From NCBI RefSeq assembly GCF_047946665.1, contig NZ_CP172312.1, positions 2,728,001 through 2,792,000 of the forward strand: 64,000 nt of DNA, written 5' to 3'. The DNA is from Allohahella sp002354735 (lineage in GTDB: Bacteria > Pseudomonadota > Gammaproteobacteria > Pseudomonadales > Oleiphilaceae). A model generated the notes under the pieces. That model did no database searches and was not told the origin of the DNA. It worked only from the letters and a program-made list of their open reading frames with translations. This document shows positions 42,088-50,321 of this stretch, piece after piece (within the stretch, counting starts at the first letter, position 1; every line of letters starts with the position of its first letter). Made by a program: the position numbers and the translations under genes.

Positions 42088-42498
42088 TCAGGAAATGGAG
42101 GTAATTCGAGGGGGGCGATCAAGCGCAGTGAGTAATGAATACACGTAAAGCGAAGTTGGATCAGAGCCGACGTGAACCGCTCTGGCTTCGAAAAGATCTG
42201 ATCCGGAATCGAGCATCAGAATGGAACCCGCGCAGCATGGAGAGCAGTGTGTGCACTGGGCCTGCTTCTGAACACTCTTCTCATGTGCCCCTTGGACATG
42301 TGAGTCGTCGGCTAGCTCAGTAGAATCGATATTGGAAAGGTGATCTGCAGAGCCAGTATGCGCATGCGATGAACCAGCAATGTTCGATGACTGCTGCGTA
42401 CCGGTATGACACTGAATTCCGGCCGCAAAGACCTGCATCGGCATCAGAAATACCAATGTAAGGACCAACCAGAATTTTATTGCGCTGCGATTCATCAT
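42088..42498 (-). CDS. small exported Cys/His-rich protein
   Basis: 136 residues from the first of two ATGs (42498). The signal peptide ends near VFA-AG. The mature part contains HTGTQQSSN, several His and a Cys cluster CTHCSPCCAG followed by a mostly nonpolar stretch. The CxxCxxCC cluster suggests a metal- or disulfide-related role at the envelope. It could belong to the DUF2946 group; I cannot confirm. It is divergent from the response regulator gene with a 187-bp shared promoter region, and 77 bp before the next gene. Confidence 0.65.
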   Translation of the reverse strand: MMNRSAIKFWLVLTLVFLMPMQVFAAGIQCHTGTQQSSNIAGSSHAHTGSADHLSNIDSTELADDSHVQGAHEKSVQKQAQCTHCSPCCAGSILMLDSGSDLFEARAVHVGSDPTSLYVYSLLTALDRPPRITSIS

Positions 42499-42685
42499 CA
42501 ATTTTTAGCAGACTCCCGACGGCAGTGCAAAGTAAATTCGCTTAAATTCCGGAAAGCCGAAGTGATTTCATTTTTCTGTAACAGCGGCGTAAAGTCATTG
42601 AATTCAGTTTCGTTTAAGCTTGGTGAGGCATTCTGCTCAGCTGGCGCAAAACCCTCCACTTTCCAAATCTGACTGGTCATCCATA

Positions 42686-43348
42686 ATGAGATTACTACTG
42701 GTCGAAGATGACTTGATGCTGGCACGAACTACCTGCAGAAATCTCATGGCTGGTGGCTTCGTAGTTGATCAGGTGGGGTCCGCGCAAAGCGCGCTTCAGC
42801 TCGGCCTGCAGGAAGATTATAAAGTCGCCGTCGTCGATATAGGCTTGCCGGATGGCAGTGGTCTCGATATTCTTCGCCGATGGCGCGAGGCTGGCAAGCG
42901 CTTGCCTGTTCTGCTTCTCACTGCCCGAGGCGACTGGCAGGACAAGGTCAATGGCCTGAAAGCAGGCGCAGACGACTATCTGGCGAAGCCTTTTCATATG
43001 GAAGAACTTCTGGCCAGACTTCACGCCCTCGTTCGCCGTAGTGAGGGTCGCGCGGAGAACCGACTCAGTGCCGGCAACTTCGTTCTCGACGGTGACAGAC
43101 AGCAGGTCCAGACGACCAACGGTTGGCAAGTCCTCACCGCAACAGAGTTTCGTCTGCTGAGGGCCCTCATGAGTCGACCAGGCTGGATCATTTCCAAGCA
43201 GGAGCTTCTGGAACAGCTCTATGATCTTGATACGGAAGCAAGTGCGAATACCATCGAAGCCTATATTCATCGGCTCCGCGCCATAGTCGGAAAGTCCTCG
43301 ATTCTGACCATGCGCGGCCAGGGCTACTGCTTCAAACCTGATGACTAG
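42686..43348 (+). CDS. OmpR/PhoP-family response regulator
   Basis: 220 residues from MRLLLVEDD at 42686. Receiver: acidic pocket EDD (residues 7-9), phosphoacceptor Asp in VVDIGLPDGSG, Thr in LLLTARG and Lys in YLAKPFHMEEL. A winged-helix DNA-binding domain follows (LTATEFRLLRALMSRPG, NTIEAYIHRLR, ILTMRGQGYCFK). It overlaps the kinase by eight bases and is divergent from the copper operon, whose promoter it may control. Closest in style to PhoP/QseB regulators; copper responsiveness is inferred from position only. Confidence 0.92.
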   Translation: MRLLLVEDDLMLARTTCRNLMAGGFVVDQVGSAQSALQLGLQEDYKVAVVDIGLPDGSGLDILRRWREAGKRLPVLLLTARGDWQDKVNGLKAGADDYLAKPFHMEELLARLHALVRRSEGRAENRLSAGNFVLDGDRQQVQTTNGWQVLTATEFRLLRALMSRPGWIISKQELLEQLYDLDTEASANTIEAYIHRLRAIVGKSSILTMRGQGYCFKPDD

Positions 43349-44696
43349 GGCCCGCCGTTCGATCAGAAGTACACTCCTGCTCTGGTTGCTCCCATTCGCT
43401 ACTGTATTGATGCTGATCGCCTGGGTCGTTCATGGCGCACTCATGGATGCCATGCTCAGGAACTTTCTCAGCGATCGGCTACAGCAGGAGGCCGACTATA
43501 TTGTCAGCAGGATCGAGGAAGAGTATCCCGATCTGGACAGTTGGTTCGAGAGTGATACGTTTTTTGCAGAAGCCTTCCACCATATGGTGGCGATCAGGAT
43601 CGGCTTGCAGAGCTGGTCAAATCCGCAGGATCTCGCTGCAACCCTGGAGCCCCTTGAGTTGCCCACCACATCTGAGAAACTGTTCATCGTCGTCGACCAG
43701 AGGCGCCTCTACGCGGTTCAACAACCGTTCCATATCAAAGGTCAGCCGGGCGTGGTCATTGTTGCAGAGGATCTCGAACAGCTCGAAAGTGATGAGGCCA
43801 GACTTCACCTCTGGGTCGGGGTGGTCTCCGTTGTCCTGCTGTGCATGCTCGTTGTGCTCATTATTGCGGCGATTCATCTTTCACTGCGTCCACTGAAGGC
43901 GCTTCGCCACAGTTTGGCCGACCTGCAGGCCGGGCGGATCAGTCGTTTCGACCAGGCTACGCCGGTTGAGTTTCTTGGCCTCGTCAGGCAGCTCAACAGT
44001 CTGCTCGATACGCTAGACAAACAAGTACGGAAGTCCAGAGAGGCGCTGGGCAATCTCTCGCATAGCATCAAGACCCCGGTTACAGCCCTGACGCAGATCC
44101 TCGAGGACCGGACTGTTGAAATCGATCAGGCGCTGCGTCAGCAGATGACTGACCGGCTGCGAACACTGCATCGCCAACTGGACGCTGAGCTGCGCCGGAA
44201 TCGCCTATCAGGTCCACAGGCCGGTAAGACGGCCAGTTTATCGAGCCAGACTCGCAATTTGCTGTGGATGCTTGGGCGCCTGTACCCGCAGAAGCGTTTT
44301 GAGTTAGAGAGTGGTTTCGGCCCCAGTGACCGTTGGCCTATCGAAGAGCAGGATTTCAATGAGCTTTTGGGAAACCTGGTGGACAATGCCGGGAAGTGGG
44401 CGAGTTCCGTCGTCGTTGTCACCCTGAAAGGCTCGCGCCGCCAGTTCTGCATTCAGGTGGAGGATGACGGGCCTGGCGTACCTGAAGATCAACGTTCACT
44501 TCTGGGTAATCGTGGCTTCCGTATCGATGATCAGCGCGAAGGCCACGGACTTGGGCTCGCTATCGTAAGAGAGCTTGTCAGTGACTATGGGGGTGTGATG
44601 GACATTTCAGCATCGGCCAGACTTGGCGGCCTATGTGTACGGGTCGAGCTCACGATGGCTGAGAGTAGTCCAACGATAGCCATCCGTGGCCATTAG
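43341..44696 (+). CDS. sensor histidine kinase (PhoQ/CusS type)
   Basis: 451 residues. Two transmembrane helices (about 12-30 and 155-178) flank a periplasmic sensor of about 125 residues. HAMP-like linker, then the H-box LGNLSHSIKTPVTAL, N-box NELLGNLVDNAGKWAS, G-boxes VEDDGPGVPEDQR and GHGLGLAIVRELVSDYGG. It phosphorylates the adjacent regulator. I see no His/Met cluster in the sensor domain, so the signal (copper or other) is not shown by the sequence. Confidence 0.92.
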   Translation: MTRARRSIRSTLLLWLLPFATVLMLIAWVVHGALMDAMLRNFLSDRLQQEADYIVSRIEEEYPDLDSWFESDTFFAEAFHHMVAIRIGLQSWSNPQDLAATLEPLELPTTSEKLFIVVDQRRLYAVQQPFHIKGQPGVVIVAEDLEQLESDEARLHLWVGVVSVVLLCMLVVLIIAAIHLSLRPLKALRHSLADLQAGRISRFDQATPVEFLGLVRQLNSLLDTLDKQVRKSREALGNLSHSIKTPVTALTQILEDRTVEIDQALRQQMTDRLRTLHRQLDAELRRNRLSGPQAGKTASLSSQTRNLLWMLGRLYPQKRFELESGFGPSDRWPIEEQDFNELLGNLVDNAGKWASSVVVVTLKGSRRQFCIQVEDDGPGVPEDQRSLLGNRGFRIDDQREGHGLGLAIVRELVSDYGGVMDISASARLGGLCVRVELTMAESSPTIAIRGH

Positions 44697-44713
44697 GGCA
44701 GACATGTACAGTC

Positions 44714-44732
44714 CTGTTCGACTACCGAACAG
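44714..44732. terminator. possible hairpin between convergent genes
   Basis: CTGTTCG-ACTAC-CGAACAG, perfect 7-bp arms, overlapping the stop of the small minus-strand gene and 18 bases after the kinase stop. No T-tract, so termination is uncertain. Confidence 0.35.
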
Positions 44733-44997
44733 CGTGCAACTCGAGCTCTCTGTGAAGTTGCTCATGCAACTCGTCGCGCTTAGCCTGATCAACCGAATTT
44801 GGATCGATCTTGTGAATCTCCTTCACCAACTGAACAACCTTGCGATGTGATTCACTGGCCAAGAAAGCATCGCCAGCGGTCTTGAAGGGATACGTCCGCG
44901 CTTCATTGATTCGATCGGCCAGTCCGGTACCTGCTGAAGCCATTCCCGCTGCAGTTAACGTCAAGGTAATCGCAAGTGTCTTGATAATCATGTTCAT
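44722..44997 (-). CDS. small exported helical protein
   Basis: 91 residues from the ATG at 44997, with AGAGGAC upstream. The signal peptide (IIKTLAITLTLTAAGMASA) precedes a charged helical domain: GLADRINEARTYPFKTAGD, KVVQLVKEIHKIDPNSVDQ and LHEQLHRELELHAVR. No Cys. I do not recognise it; similar small proteins occur near metal or stress genes. It stands alone between the kinase and DUF411 genes. Confidence 0.65.
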   Translation of the reverse strand: MNMIIKTLAITLTLTAAGMASAGTGLADRINEARTYPFKTAGDAFLASESHRKVVQLVKEIHKIDPNSVDQAKRDELHEQLHRELELHAVR

Positions 44998-45121
44998 GGT
45001 CGAGTCCTCTGGGTTTTTCTTGCTTACAGACTCATTTAAACAGGCCAAGCTGAAACAGAACTGAACGCCGCTTAACTTTTCTGTTATTCCGCTTACTCCG
45101 GAGTGGGAGCGAACTTTGACA

Positions 45122-45159
45122 CCAAGCGGAGAGCGGCGGCGGCTTCGCTCTCTGCTTGG
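45122..45159 (-). terminator. strong GC-rich hairpin after the DUF411 gene
   Basis: Arms CCAAGCGGAGAGCG and CGCTCTCTGCTTGG (13 of 14 pairs) around a 10-base loop, beginning ten bases after the stop of the DUF411 gene. No T-tract follows on the minus strand. Confidence 0.6.
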
Positions 45160-45168
45160 CCATTCTTT

Positions 45169-45645
45169 TCAATGTTTCCCGGACGGCGGCTCACGCAATC
45201 CCACATGGCTCGAGTAGACAGACTGCCCCTTTTGGCCAAACTGAATCACATCGTATCTGTCAGGCTCCCCACCCGTTTCCATGCCAGGCGATCCTATGGG
45301 CATACCCGGAACCGCAAGTCCCTGTACATCAGGTTTTTCCTTCAGAACCCGTTGCATATCTTCCGCCGGCACATGACCCTCAAAGGTGTATCCGCCCACC
45401 TCTGCCGTATGGCAGCTCTGCAGTGAAGATGGCACGCCAAGTTTTTGCTTGAGGGGGGCAAGGTCCTCGATCTTGTGAACCTTGACTTCGAAGCCATTCG
45501 CCTCCAGATGATCGACCCAGGCGGTGCAGCAGCCGCACCACGGAGTCTTGTAAACCTCCACGACTTCGGCGTCGGCGCCAGCAGCATTCGCAGCACCTGC
45601 CCCAAACAGCAGGGATAGCATCAGGACCTTAATTGGCTTCATCAT
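45169..45645 (-). CDS. DUF411 metal-binding protein
   Basis: 158 residues from the first of two ATGs with GGAGA upstream. Sec signal ends near ANA. The DUF411 core is typical: VYKTPWCGCCTAWVDHLEANGF with the CxCC-like cluster, LGVPSSLQSCHTAEVGGYTFEGHVPAEDMQRVL and VPGMPIGSPGME. The family is a thioredoxin-like fold frequently found in copper clusters and is thought to bind copper. Its upstream region 45646-45749 contains no gene. Confidence 0.92.
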   Translation of the reverse strand: MMKPIKVLMLSLLFGAGAANAAGADAEVVEVYKTPWCGCCTAWVDHLEANGFEVKVHKIEDLAPLKQKLGVPSSLQSCHTAEVGGYTFEGHVPAEDMQRVLKEKPDVQGLAVPGMPIGSPGMETGGEPDRYDVIQFGQKGQSVYSSHVGLREPPSGKH

Positions 45646-45749
45646 CAACGTCTCCACGGGGAGTAAAAATCATTCGTCATATAGTGTCGACGATCTGCAG
45701 GATTTCAAGTGCAGCTAACGAAGACCTGCGGAGCGCCGTTCAGAAGAGG

Positions 45750-46382
45750 CTATCGCCTGGTCTTGCTCGGTAGACCGTCAAAAAAGTCCACCAGTCCGGT
45801 TTCAAGAGAATACTCTGCGCCCACAACCAGCAGCCCATCCTGCTCGGTCAGTTGCTCCAGTACCTGAGAGCCGTTACGCAATTGATGGGCGGAAGAGCGG
45901 ATATTCGCGCGCACAGCATGGTGCATCAGTTTCTCCGGGCTTTTTTCGAGGTCGGTCTGCAGTAGCGTTTCAACAGAAGGCCGGATACGTCCGACAATTG
46001 AGCGCATGTTCGGCGAACGCTCTTCCGGTGGTCGCTTCAACTCCTCAATTGTGGCCTGAACAGCTCCGCAGCTGGAATGGCCGAGCACCACGACGAGACG
46101 GGTACCGAACCGCTCTGCCGCAAACTCGATACTGGCGACCAGTGAAGGCGCCACGATGTTACCTGCGACACGAATCACGAATAGATCGCCAAGCCCCTGA
46201 TCGAAAAGAATCTCGGCAGGTGCGCGCGAGTCCGAGCAACCGAGTATGATTGCAAACGGCTCCTGACCAGAGACCAGTTGATTTCGTCGCTCCGCATCGG
46301 AGCTGCCATTACCGCCCTCGCCTGCTGCGAATCTCCGATTGCCTTCCTGCAGTCTTGCAAGCGCTTCCATTGCGCTGATCAT
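45750..46382 (-). CDS. beta-class carbonic anhydrase
   Basis: A 210-residue zinc enzyme interconverting CO2 and bicarbonate in the cytosol. Zinc and active-site motifs: CSDSRAPAEILFDQG (Cys, Asp-Arg) and GHSSCGAVQA (His and Cys). The N-terminus (EALARLQEGNRRFAAG) and C-terminus (GAEYSLETGLVDFF) match. The start overlaps the metY stop by four bases, so it was probably co-translated with that gene, although metY is now frameshifted. Confidence 0.93.
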   Translation of the reverse strand: MISAMEALARLQEGNRRFAAGEGGNGSSDAERRNQLVSGQEPFAIILGCSDSRAPAEILFDQGLGDLFVIRVAGNIVAPSLVASIEFAAERFGTRLVVVLGHSSCGAVQATIEELKRPPEERSPNMRSIVGRIRPSVETLLQTDLEKSPEKLMHHAVRANIRSSAHQLRNGSQVLEQLTEQDGLLVVGAEYSLETGLVDFFDGLPSKTRR

Positions 46383-47664
46383 GCTATTGCCTCCAATGCC
46401 TGTGCCACGTCTGCAATGATGTCGTCGATGTGTTCAATGCCTACTGAAATTCGAACAAGATCGCGCGAAACGCCTGCCTTCGCCAGCTCTTCATCATTGA
46501 GCTGACGGTGAGTGGTCGATGCCGGATGGCAGGCCAGAGACTTGGCGTCACCTATGTTGACCAGTCGCAAAATCATTTGCAGGGCGTCAATGAACTGTGC
46601 GCCAGCGGCCTGACCACCCTTGATGCCAAAACTGAGGATACCGGATGCTCGTCCACCCGTGATTTTCCGGCAGGTATCGAAATATGGGCTGTCTGCAAGG
46701 GCTGCATAATTCACCCACTCGACCTTGTCATGCTTCTGCAGATAGCTGGCCAACTTTTCGGCATTCTCGCAGTGACGATCCATGCGCAGGCCAAGCGTCT
46801 CCAGGCCCTGAAGTATCTGAAATGCATTCATTGGCGATAAGGCGGCACCAGTATTTCGCAGCGGCACGACGCGACATCGGCCAATAAAAGCGGCTTCTCC
46901 CAGGGCTTCGGTGTAGACGACGCCATGATATGAAGGGTCCGGTTCATTGAACACCGCAAAGCGCTTCTTGTCTCTGGTCCAGTCGAAGCTGCCAGAGTCG
47001 ACAATCGCGCCCCCGACCGAAGTACCGTGCCCCCCGATATACTTCGTCAAAGAATGGACCGCGATATCGGCACCGTGATCGAAGACGCGGCAAAGATATG
47101 GTGTGGCCACCGTGTTATCGACAATCAGCGGCACACCAGCGGCACACCAGCGGCATGAGCAATTTTCGCCAGGCGTTCGATGTCGACGACATTACCTGCC
47201 GGGTTACCAATGGACTCGCAGAACACCCCTCTTGTGTTCTCATCGATGGCGCGCTCGAAACCATCGAAGTCGTCCGCAGACACCATACGCACTTCAATGC
47301 CCTGACGTGGGAAAGAGTGGGCGAACAGATTATAGGTTCCGCCATAAAGCTGGCTTGTACTAACGATGTTAGTGCCGACTTCACATAAACACTGGATGGC
47401 ATAGGTGATTGCTGCCATACCTGAAGCGAGGGCTAGCGCCCCTATGCCACCTTCCATTGCTGCAATGCGCTCTTCGAGCACTGCATTGGTCGGATTCATG
47501 ATTCGCGTATAGATATTGCCGGCAACTTTCAGATCGAACAGATCGGCGCCGTGCTGGGTGTCATCAAAGGTGTAGGAGGTTGTCTGATAAATAGGGACTG
47601 CGGCTGCGCGCGTAGTCGCTTCAGACTTGTATCCGTGATGCAGTGCAATTGATTCCAGTTTCAT
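46379..47664 (-). pseudogene. metY: O-acetylhomoserine aminocarboxypropyltransferase MetY, frameshifted
   Basis: Two frames make one protein. The 5' part (47664-47126) encodes MKLESIALHHGY..., NIYTRIMNPTNAVLEERIAA and IAHAAGVPL. The 3' part (47134-46379) continues IVDNTVATPYLCRVFDHGAD, the PLP Lys in VHSLTKYIGGHGTS and IRISVGIEHIDDI-type end. The break coincides with an extra 11-bp tandem copy at 47126-47147; removing one copy restores AAGVPLIVDNT exactly. The intact enzyme would make homocysteine from O-acetylhomoserine and sulfide. The gene may be inactive, reversibly switched, or the defect may be a sequencing error. An ATG at 47673 is also possible. Confidence 0.85.
47126..47147. repeat. 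11-bp tandem duplication inside metY
   Basis: Two copies of CAGCGGCACAC followed by a partial third (CAGCGGCA). The extra unit shifts the frame by two. Slippage between copies could restore or break the gene. Confidence 0.9.
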
Positions 47665-47735
47665 CGAGGTCATCTTCGGCTGTCAGTGTAGTTGCGATTA
47701 TTAGATGCCCACTACGCCATGACAGGCTTGCGTAG

Positions 47736-48407
47736 TCAATACACCTCTTGAGGAGAGCTGCGGATATAACGAAGCACCTGTGCCCGTAGTGGTGGATTGA
47801 GTGCCGCACCGTGGACGGATAGCGCCTGGGTATGAACATAACCCAAAGCCACCATTCGCTTGCTGAAGCGCGCATGATTGCCTCGTCCAGGATCGACGAG
47901 GATGACTTCGCAACGAGGCCTCGCGTGACGGTCGATGAATTTCGACAGCAGATCGACATGCTCGGCCTCGTAGAGCAGATCACTACCGACGATAAGATCG
48001 AAAAGGCCGAGCGCGCCATCATCATCGGCCCAGCCTGTGCGGAGAAAGGGAATATCCCTGTCGCCATTCAGCCTGGCATTCTCTGCCAGAAAATTGCCTG
48101 CCTCTGGGTGATAATCAGTCGCAGTGATATCGGCGCCCCGATGGTTCAGCAACAGGCTCGCCAGGCCTATACCACAGCCAACTTCCAGCACACGCCTGCC
48201 CGCGATATCAATGTCGTAGAGATATCTGGCTAGCACCTCCCCAGACCCCCAGACAATGCCGAAAATCGGCCAGCTGGCGGATGAAATGCCAAGTTTTTCG
48301 GCAATGCCTTCAGCATCGTAAAATTGCTGACTGTCGCGCAGAGAACGGATATGGATGTCGACATCACCGAATTCAACAGTTTGATAGCGAACACGAATTG
48401 AGGTCAT
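47736..48407 (-). CDS. SAM-dependent methyltransferase (METTL21-like)
   Basis: A 223-residue class I methyltransferase. The SAM-binding motif I is VLEVGCGIGLASLLLNHRGAD; then ITATDYHPEAGNFLAENARLN, DLIVGSDLLYEAEHVDLLSKF and VILVDPGRGNHARF. The N-terminal part (WPIFGIVWGSGEVLARYLYD) is the Methyltransf_16 pattern, a family that includes protein lysine methyltransferases. The substrate is unknown. It stands between metY and the hydratase gene on the same strand with a 62-bp spacer. Confidence 0.85.
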   Translation of the reverse strand: MTSIRVRYQTVEFGDVDIHIRSLRDSQQFYDAEGIAEKLGISSASWPIFGIVWGSGEVLARYLYDIDIAGRRVLEVGCGIGLASLLLNHRGADITATDYHPEAGNFLAENARLNGDRDIPFLRTGWADDDGALGLFDLIVGSDLLYEAEHVDLLSKFIDRHARPRCEVILVDPGRGNHARFSKRMVALGYVHTQALSVHGAALNPPLRAQVLRYIRSSPQEVY

Positions 48408-48480
48408 TCTTTACCTTTGCCTGCGCGTCTGACGCTGCAGGTAGCACCAGACCATATAAGAGACAGTACGCGTGTTTGCA

Positions 48481-49278
48481 TCAGGAAGGGCTAACTTTTC
48501 GCTTATCTGGCAGGCCTTCGCATTCGACCAGGTTGAGCCTACAGCCTCCGATGCCTGCGAAACGCACTTCTGCCCACTGATGCGGCTCGAGAGGCGTCAC
48601 GCCGGAAAATGAACCTGTGGTAATGACGTCACCCTCGCCTATTCCCAGTTCCTGCGCCCTGAGATGATTGGCCAGTTGCAGGATCGAGTCCCACGGATCT
48701 GGCTGTGGATGAGCTCGTTCAACCTTCTGAGCAAGCTCGCCGTTCACTACCAGCTCATAAGCGGCGTGTGTGAGCATCTGCGGATCCTTCAGCTCAACGC
48801 CCTGACCCAGAATAAAACTGCCATGGCTCAGACCATCCGCCAGCAGCCAGAGTGGCTCGACATCCGGCCAGGCTGCGAAGCGTGTATCAACAATCTCGAA
48901 TGCGGAATGAATAAAGCCGGCTGCCGCCTGGACTTCCGCGAGACTATAGGGTTCAGCGCGTGGAGGAAGTGGCTGGCGGAAGCTGATTGCCAGTTCACTC
49001 TCCAGCAGAAAGCGATTAAACCCTTGCCTGCTCAAGGTAGCTGGCGAGCGATGAGTTCGCTCGGCATACAAAGGCGCGAAAACCACCCGGCCTTCCGCAT
49101 TCAGACCAAGCTTCCAGCCAGCTTGCAGACCAAGCTCATCCGCGACTAGCGCCTGTACCTGGTAGGCTTCGTCTTCACCGCTGAGCCTGAAGGGTTCTAC
49201 GTCGAGTTGCCGAGCAGTACGGTGGGCCTGAACGAGCGCGTCTGCCGCAGATTGTGTCTTGTTCGAGGGTGCTGTCAT
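48481..49278 (-). CDS. 2-keto-4-pentenoate hydratase/decarboxylase family (MhpD/FAH-like)
   Basis: 265 residues. The hydratase family pattern: YQVQALVADELGLQAGWKLGL near residue 40, ELAISFRQPLPPRAEPY, HSAFEIVDTRF, SFILGQGVELKD and near the end VITTGSFSGVTPLEPHQWAEV-type motif with an FAH-like core. Metal-binding acidic residues fit (E in LESELAI and HSAFEIVD). It would hydrate 2-keto-pentenoates or decarboxylate oxalocrotonate in aromatic meta-cleavage. No other meta-pathway gene is nearby. The LysR gene 53 bp upstream may control it. Confidence 0.83.
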   Translation of the reverse strand: MTAPSNKTQSAADALVQAHRTARQLDVEPFRLSGEDEAYQVQALVADELGLQAGWKLGLNAEGRVVFAPLYAERTHRSPATLSRQGFNRFLLESELAISFRQPLPPRAEPYSLAEVQAAAGFIHSAFEIVDTRFAAWPDVEPLWLLADGLSHGSFILGQGVELKDPQMLTHAAYELVVNGELAQKVERAHPQPDPWDSILQLANHLRAQELGIGEGDVITTGSFSGVTPLEPHQWAEVRFAGIGGCRLNLVECEGLPDKRKVSPS

Positions 49279-49331
49279 ACCTGGCGCCTTTTGCAGTGAT
49301 TGATGGCGTAACCTTACCGGAGTTCAACCCA

Positions 49332-50177
49332 TTAGACGATCCAGGCCGGATCTTCTGCGACGACCTGTCGGAGGCCGGACAGAATGGCATCCAGCTCGGG
49401 CGAACCCATATCCAGCCTGTGATTGACGAAAAGTGGATAGGTGAACTCCGGTGACCCGGGCACTTTAATCAAGCTGCCCGCACGCAGGTACTGATCCACA
49501 ACTCTCGTCCTGAACCAACCGTTCCCGCCACTCGCCAACATGGTGTGCAGCGCTAACAAGCCCAGATTGAAGCCGTAGGTGTTTTTCTTTGGACGCGGAA
49601 GACCAGCATTGAAATCACCCGAATTCTCATCACCCCACTGCACGAAGATGTCAGGTTCCGACCGCTCACTTGACTGAACATGGATCAGCTTCTCTTCCAG
49701 TATCTGCTCCACCACGAGGCCCGGGTGGTATACGGGGCGGTGAACGATGATCGCGTCAAGTACGCCGTGCTCGAGGTCGCTGGTCAGGTTCGCCGAGGTG
49801 TCGACCCGGGCATCGAAGATGATCGCCGACTCGTTCTGCCTGATCCAGAGCAGCCAGCTCAGTAGCAGCGGATTCCACACGCTGGTTTCACCACCCAATC
49901 GAAGACAGACCTGATCCCCTTGCGGATTGCGCAGGTCGTTGCGCGCCCTGGCCCAGGTCTGGACCAGAGAATTGGCATAAGGGGCGAATCGTTCACCCTC
50001 CGGCGTCAGTGAAGCACCTGAGCGGTTCCTGATAAAAAGTGGCACCCCCAGTTGCTCTTCCAGGTTCTGAATCCTTGTCGTGACAGTAGTCTGGGTCACG
50101 TTGAGCTTTTCCGAAGCTCGAATGAAGCTGCGTGAGTTCATGACTTCGATGAAAGTTTTGGCCAGGTTGATGTCCAT
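49332..50177 (-). CDS. LysR-family transcriptional regulator
   Basis: 281 residues from MDINLAKTFIEVMNSRSF. The winged HTH covers residues 1-60 (RASEKLNVTQTTVTTRIQNLEEQLGVPLFIRN). The effector domain follows (VCLRLGGETSVWNPLLLSWLLWIR). It is divergent from the HPP gene across 144 bp containing a palindrome. It may control the hydratase gene, its own gene and/or HPP. The inducer is unknown. Confidence 0.92.
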   Translation of the reverse strand: MDINLAKTFIEVMNSRSFIRASEKLNVTQTTVTTRIQNLEEQLGVPLFIRNRSGASLTPEGERFAPYANSLVQTWARARNDLRNPQGDQVCLRLGGETSVWNPLLLSWLLWIRQNESAIIFDARVDTSANLTSDLEHGVLDAIIVHRPVYHPGLVVEQILEEKLIHVQSSERSEPDIFVQWGDENSGDFNAGLPRPKKNTYGFNLGLLALHTMLASGGNGWFRTRVVDQYLRAGSLIKVPGSPEFTYPLFVNHRLDMGSPELDAILSGLRQVVAEDPAWIV

Positions 50178-50207
50178 CACGCTACCACCGTATACATCGA
50201 AAATATT

Positions 50208-50220
50208 GATACTAAGTATC
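50208..50220. promoter_or_regulatory. candidate LysR-type operator
   Basis: GATACT-A-AGTATC, perfect 6-bp arms, 31 bases upstream of the LysR start and in the divergent region shared with HPP. It has the ATAC/GTAT form often seen in LysR binding sites. Confidence 0.4.
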
Positions 50221-50321
50221 GCTCAAATTCATTATCAGTGATCCAGGTTTCAACCTACAATCCGCCAGCTCTATTCAATCGATCATTTGTACTGGTAATT
50301 AATGAAGTCAGTGGGTCTGTA

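Noticed and set aside
25607..45645. Classical integrative element or transposon carrying the copper genes
   Set aside because: I found no integrase, transposase, tRNA attachment site or flanking repeat; only internal duplications and relics.
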